Shown piece after piece: positions 32,780 to 35,648 of a DNA stretch of 35,648 nucleotides. Below the pieces are notes generated by a model that saw nothing but the letters and a program-made list of their open reading frames with translations, ran no database searches and had not been told where the DNA came from. A program made the position numbers and the translations under genes. This DNA comes from Clostridia bacterium (lineage in GTDB: Bacteria > Bacillota_A > Clostridia > Oscillospirales > Acutalibacteraceae), in the NCBI GenBank assembly GCA_024699005.1, contig JAILQN010000318.1, forward strand, positions 1 to 35,648, in the 5' to 3' direction. Each line of letters begins with the position of its first letter. The first letter of the stretch is position 1.

Positions 32780-34087
32780 TCAGTTTTTATCAACGAATGA
32801 TGAAGCGTCCGATTTCAGTTTTGTCAGTTTCCCGGCATAAAAATCCTCGATCACCCCGACAATCGATTCAGACAATTCATCACTTGTATTATAATAGCTT
32901 TTCCCGGTTTCCACAGCTTTTGCAAAAGCGACTATTTCGTAACGAATTCCCTCTCCGTCTAATTGATAAAAGTATCGTTTGTTCTCGGACTGATTCTCAA
33001 ACCGAATTTCGAAATAATCCGTCTTCCACCACGGAGCGGGAACATATATATATCCTTTCGTCCCCGTAATAATCAGTTCTCCTTCTGCTTTCGCAGCTTT
33101 TGCGATTTTAGCGGAAGCTACGGCTTTTTCAAATATAAAGTCGACTTTTGTAAAACCGTCAAAACAACGCCCTTCATCTATGAATCTTGAAGTAATGTGT
33201 TTGGAACAGTAATCCGTCCCCAGAAGCTGGAATATCGGAAGCATAGCTGTAGGGCCCCATGCACAGATACTGTTTTGACTCTTGGACAAATCCGCGCCTT
33301 TGATTCCGACTCCGCTTTCAAGACTTGTACAAACGGCGTCAACCGAAACGACATCTCCGATACGTCCGCTTTTTGCGATAACCAACAGACGTGAATATGC
33401 GGTAGAATACACCGTCTTGATACCGTCAACAAGAATCAGGTCTTTTTTCCGCGCCAGATCAATGAGTTCTTTACATTGCTTCTTCTGTAATGCGACAGGT
33501 GATTCACAAATCACATGCTTTCCGGATTCTATCGCGCGCTTAATATCCGCGTAATGTCTTTCCGGATGCGTGGCAATGTAAACCGCATCGACACCGGTGA
33601 AAGTATCGTCACATTCCCTGTACTCTACGCCGTTCACATATTGCATTTCACGGATAAATTTTCCGCATAATCCCTTATCACCAATGGTGCCTATGATAAG
33701 CTTTCTCTTTTCCGCTCTGATTTCTGAACTGGAAACCCCCTCGGTTCTCGAAAGATAAATAACTTTACAATACTCATTCAGATAATCAAAATATCCGGAC
33801 CAGTCCGACCCCACGGTAAAAATATCAACATTCAAACGGCGGATATCGTCAATTTTCTGACCTTCATATTCCTCAACAATAATCTCATCGGCTATACCGG
33901 TTGCTTCAACAGCGGCGACACGTTCCATCAGGGACTGCCGGTTATTGATTTTACCTCTGGTCATATCATAGTCGTCACTGGTAATCCCGACGATAAGATA
34001 ATCTCCCAGCGCTTTTGCCCGCTCCAGGAGCCGTATGTGACCGTAATGAAGAACATCAAATGTTCCGTAAGTGATTACCTTGATCAT
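32780..34087 (-). CDS. TagD-like cytidylyltransferase fused to Gfo/Idh-like domain
   Basis: The 435-residue protein has two parts. Residues 1-125 match glycerol-3-phosphate cytidylyltransferase (TagD): nucleotide motif GTFDVLHYGH (8-17), RGKINNRQSLMERV and SRTEGVSSSEIR. This half would make CDP-glycerol or a related CDP-alcohol. Residues about 128-430 resemble Gfo/Idh/MocA oxidoreductases (THPERHYADIKRAIESGKHV), but the catalytic EKP motif reads Glu195-Ser196-Pro197 and the glycine-rich loop is irregular (IGTIGDKGLCG). The second half may therefore be inactive or altered. It lies between the aminotransferase and a LicD gene, fitting a head-group donor pathway. Confidence 0.85.
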   Translation of the reverse strand: MIKVITYGTFDVLHYGHIRLLERAKALGDYLIVGITSDDYDMTRGKINNRQSLMERVAAVEATGIADEIIVEEYEGQKIDDIRRLNVDIFTVGSDWSGYFDYLNEYCKVIYLSRTEGVSSSEIRAEKRKLIIGTIGDKGLCGKFIREMQYVNGVEYRECDDTFTGVDAVYIATHPERHYADIKRAIESGKHVICESPVALQKKQCKELIDLARKKDLILVDGIKTVYSTAYSRLLVIAKSGRIGDVVSVDAVCTSLESGVGIKGADLSKSQNSICAWGPTAMLPIFQLLGTDYCSKHITSRFIDEGRCFDGFTKVDFIFEKAVASAKIAKAAKAEGELIITGTKGYIYVPAPWWKTDYFEIRFENQSENKRYFYQLDGEGIRYEIVAFAKAVETGKSYYNTSDELSESIVGVIEDFYAGKLTKLKSDASSFVDKN

Positions 34088-34121
34088 ATTCGTTCCATAA
34101 AAGCGTTCGGAATCAACTCTC

Positions 34122-35195
34122 TTAAATCAATCCTCTCGCCTGCATATCTTTCAAAGCGTTTATCAACGTGGTATTGTCCTCATGAGTAAGATGCCCTATA
34201 TGTCCCACGCGAAAAACTGTACTCTTCAAATCCCCGCCATTCGGGCAGATCCATATATTATAATTATTCTTCAGCTCGAGAAAAATCTCAAATGCATCTG
34301 CATTGACAGGATGAACAGGCGTTACACCGTTAGCAGGTGATTCGGAAACAAATTCAAAGGGCAGCTCCGTGATCTTTTTTCTGAAATCATCTGCCTGAGC
34401 CGCGACTCGGGCAATCTCCGCGTCGGCACCGCCATTCGAATCTATTTCCTTCAGTCTTGTGTTGATCTGACGCAGGATACCGACAGCGGGAGTAAACGGG
34501 GTTTGCCCCCTTTCCATGTTCTTGAGTGCATCTGCAAGATTAAAATACATGGATCTTACTTTGGCGCTGATCACGCGATCCACGGCTCGCGGCGCGAGAA
34601 TAATGACCGAAATACCCGGAGGACATGCCAGAACCTTTTGTGAGCCGGTGATCATAACATCAGCTCCGCAGCGGGACATATCAAAAGGATCGGCAAGAAA
34701 CGCCGAGACGCAGTCACATACATAAAACATATTGTTCTTTTTACAGAACTCACCTATCATCTCAGAATCATACAACACTCCGGTAGATGTTTCATCAATA
34801 TTGACAAGCAGCCCGGTAAAGCCCTGATCATCATATTCATAAAGACGTTCCCGCCTTAATTTTTCTCCATGATTCAGTTTCAGAACGGTGTGCGGCACTT
34901 CATGAATCTCACAGAGTTCAACGAATCTGTGGCCGAAACTGCCACCATCGATAACAAGAACATTATCGGAAACGTCAAAACAGTTCATTACCACAGCTTC
35001 CATAGAACCCGTGGATGAGTTTGTCATAAAAACGGCTTTTGAACGTTCCGGGGCCTTTGCGAATTTCAGCATAAGCTGTTCGTTCTCAAACATGAGATTT
35101 GAAAACTCAGACGTTCTGAAATACGGAACCTGTTCTCCGCCGACAGCCCGCACCTCATCACTGCACATTACAGGCCCAACCGTGAAATTTAGCAT
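34122..35195 (-). CDS. Class V PLP aminotransferase
   Basis: I start this 357-residue protein at the ATG at 35195, where GGAG lies about nine bases upstream; a TTG seven codons further is possible. It belongs to the serine-pyruvate/aminoethylphosphonate aminotransferase group: N-terminal [12 protein letters not shown], cofactor Asp161 ([11 protein letters not shown]) and PLP lysine Lys187 ([12 protein letters not shown]). It is first in the operon, directly before the CDP-transferase fusion. It might make an aminated alcohol phosphate or phosphonate to be activated with CTP and moved by LicD. No phosphonate-forming gene (PepM) is in view, so that path is not established. Confidence 0.82.
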   Translation of the reverse strand: MLNFTVGPVMCSDEVRAVGGEQVPYFRTSEFSNLMFENEQLMLKFAKAPERSKAVFMTNSSTGSMEAVVMNCFDVSDNVLVIDGGSFGHRFVELCEIHEVPHTVLKLNHGEKLRRERLYEYDDQGFTGLLVNIDETSTGVLYDSEMIGEFCKKNNMFYVCDCVSAFLADPFDMSRCGADVMITGSQKVLACPPGISVIILAPRAVDRVISAKVRSMYFNLADALKNMERGQTPFTPAVGILRQINTRLKEIDSNGGADAEIARVAAQADDFRKKITELPFEFVSESPANGVTPVHPVNADAFEIFLELKNNYNIWICPNGGDLKSTVFRVGHIGHLTHEDNTTLINALKDMQARGLI

Positions 35196-35555
35196 CTTCA
35201 CCATCTCCGTAGTCAATGGTCTGAAATAATAAAACGGTTCATCAGGAAACTACCGGTTTATTAAGTTTTTTTATTATCAGATTCTGTATTTTTTAGTTGA
35301 AATTCCTCTGTGTGTGATCGGGATCTGCACTTTCTCATGTATGGAAACTGTTTCAAATCCCAAAGAACGATACACTTTTAATGCGGGAGCGTTATTTTCC
35401 CTGCAATTGAGAGACAACGGGCAATCGACACTTTTCGCCGATTCACTGATCAGCATTGCGGAAATACGTCTTCCTCTGTAATTCGGATCAACATACACAT
35501 ATTTTATGGCAACACCGCACAAAAACGGTTTTATTATTTTTGTGATAAAGCTGGT

Positions 35556-35580
35556 ATTATCAGCGATAATGTAGTATAAT
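35556..35580 (+). promoter_or_regulatory. Possible divergent promoter with palindrome
   Basis: A perfect TATAAT lies at 35575-35580 on the plus strand, just after the palindrome ATTATC-AGC-GATAAT (35556-35570). Transcription from this -10 box would begin at about the ATG at 35587, giving a leaderless message. No good -35 box is at the standard distance. Weak evidence. Confidence 0.3.
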
Positions 35581-35586
35581 AAACAT

Positions 35587-35648
35587 ATGAACAACAAGCA
35601 GATCAGTTTCGCCGTATTCTGTGACGAACTCGCGAAAGTAAACACCAA
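35587..35648 (+). CDS. Possible start of a plus-strand gene (partial)
   Basis: An ATG at 35587 opens a frame running off the window (MNNKQISFAVFCDELAKVNT). The residue mix looks protein-like, and a TATAAT sits just upstream, but there is no ribosome binding site and only 20 codons are visible. I cannot assign a family. If it is real, the minus-strand GNAT frame cannot extend through it, which would support the view that the GNAT gene is truncated. Confidence 0.3.
   Translation, partial: MNNKQISFAVFCDELAKVNT

Larger units (their letters stand above)
35277..35648 (-). pseudogene. GNAT acetyltransferase remnant (cut by window edge)
   Basis: The C-terminal part encodes a GNAT acetyltransferase half: acetyl-CoA loop VDPNYRGRRISAML, then SLNCRENNAPALKVYRSLGF, the usual motif B region. 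Upstream of about residue 43 the frame stays open but encodes a hydrophobic stretch (ICLLFICLLYYIIADN) that does not look like a GNAT N terminus, and no ribosome binding site is visible. The upstream half also overlaps a possible divergent gene start. I therefore suspect a 5'-truncated remnant. A complete gene running beyond the window is the alternative. Confidence 0.5.

Noticed and set aside
35221..35276. Possible terminator between the GNAT remnant and the aminotransferase
   Set aside because: Only a bulged CGG/CCG plus TTC/GAA stem can be drawn, followed by a broken T-rich stretch. Too weak to list as a feature.

Overview
The window looks like chromosomal DNA of a gut-type clostridial Firmicute (Oscillospiraceae, Ruminococcaceae or Lachnospiraceae sort). 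This is inferred from strong AGGAGG-type ribosome binding sites, frequent GTG/TTG starts, a BirA with a helix-turn-helix next to BioY, LicD and TagD-like surface-polymer genes, and a repeat-rich secreted protein. No rRNA or tRNA was seen, so the taxonomy is soft. All genes except the left-end IS30 transposase, and perhaps one stub at the right edge, read right to left.

Layout from the left: (1) 18-1048, an intact IS30-family insertion sequence, then a hairpin-rich palindromic repeat (1053-1192). (2) 1225-5027, a four-gene catabolic operon transcribed as C-C lyase/aldolase, class I hydro-lyase beta, hydro-lyase alpha, then diaminopropionate ammonia-lyase. (3) 5159-8191, a large secreted protein with six 78-residue repeats, its own sigma-A promoter and its own terminator. 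(4) 8442-9973, birA-bioY (biotin ligase/repressor and biotin importer) behind a candidate BirA operator. (5) 10101-35195, about 27 closely spaced or overlapping genes on one strand, probably one very long operon. (6) A GNAT acetyltransferase remnant at the right edge.

Block 5 is the main interest. It interleaves two kinds of machinery. One is a surface-polysaccharide pathway: monotopic phosphoglycosyltransferase, two LicD proteins, a TagD-like cytidylyltransferase fused to an oxidoreductase-like domain, a class V aminotransferase, a NeuD-like acyltransferase, a GT2 glycosyltransferase, a pyruvyltransferase, a flippase and a polymerase. The other is a self-contained acyl-carrier-protein chain-building system: two ACPs, a phosphopantetheinyl transferase, a malonyl transacylase, three KASIII condensing enzymes with intact Cys-His-Asn triads, four short-chain ketoreductases, an adenylate-forming ligase and a metallo-beta-lactamase-fold hydrolase. 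No dehydratase, enoyl reductase or KAS I/II is present. Within the same operon lie the 12S-, 5S- and 1.3S-like subunits of a biotin-dependent transcarboxylase plus an unlisted 58-residue subunit-like gene, without a biotin carboxylase or membrane decarboxylase subunit.

Working model (inference): the carboxyltransferases supply malonyl-CoA by moving a carboxyl group from a 2-oxo acid such as oxaloacetate. The transacylase loads it on the ACPs. The KASIII/ketoreductase sets build short 3-hydroxyacyl or polyhydroxyacyl chains, and an acyltransferase places these on the glycan or its lipid-linked precursor before export. The neighbouring biotin genes would support the carrier subunit.
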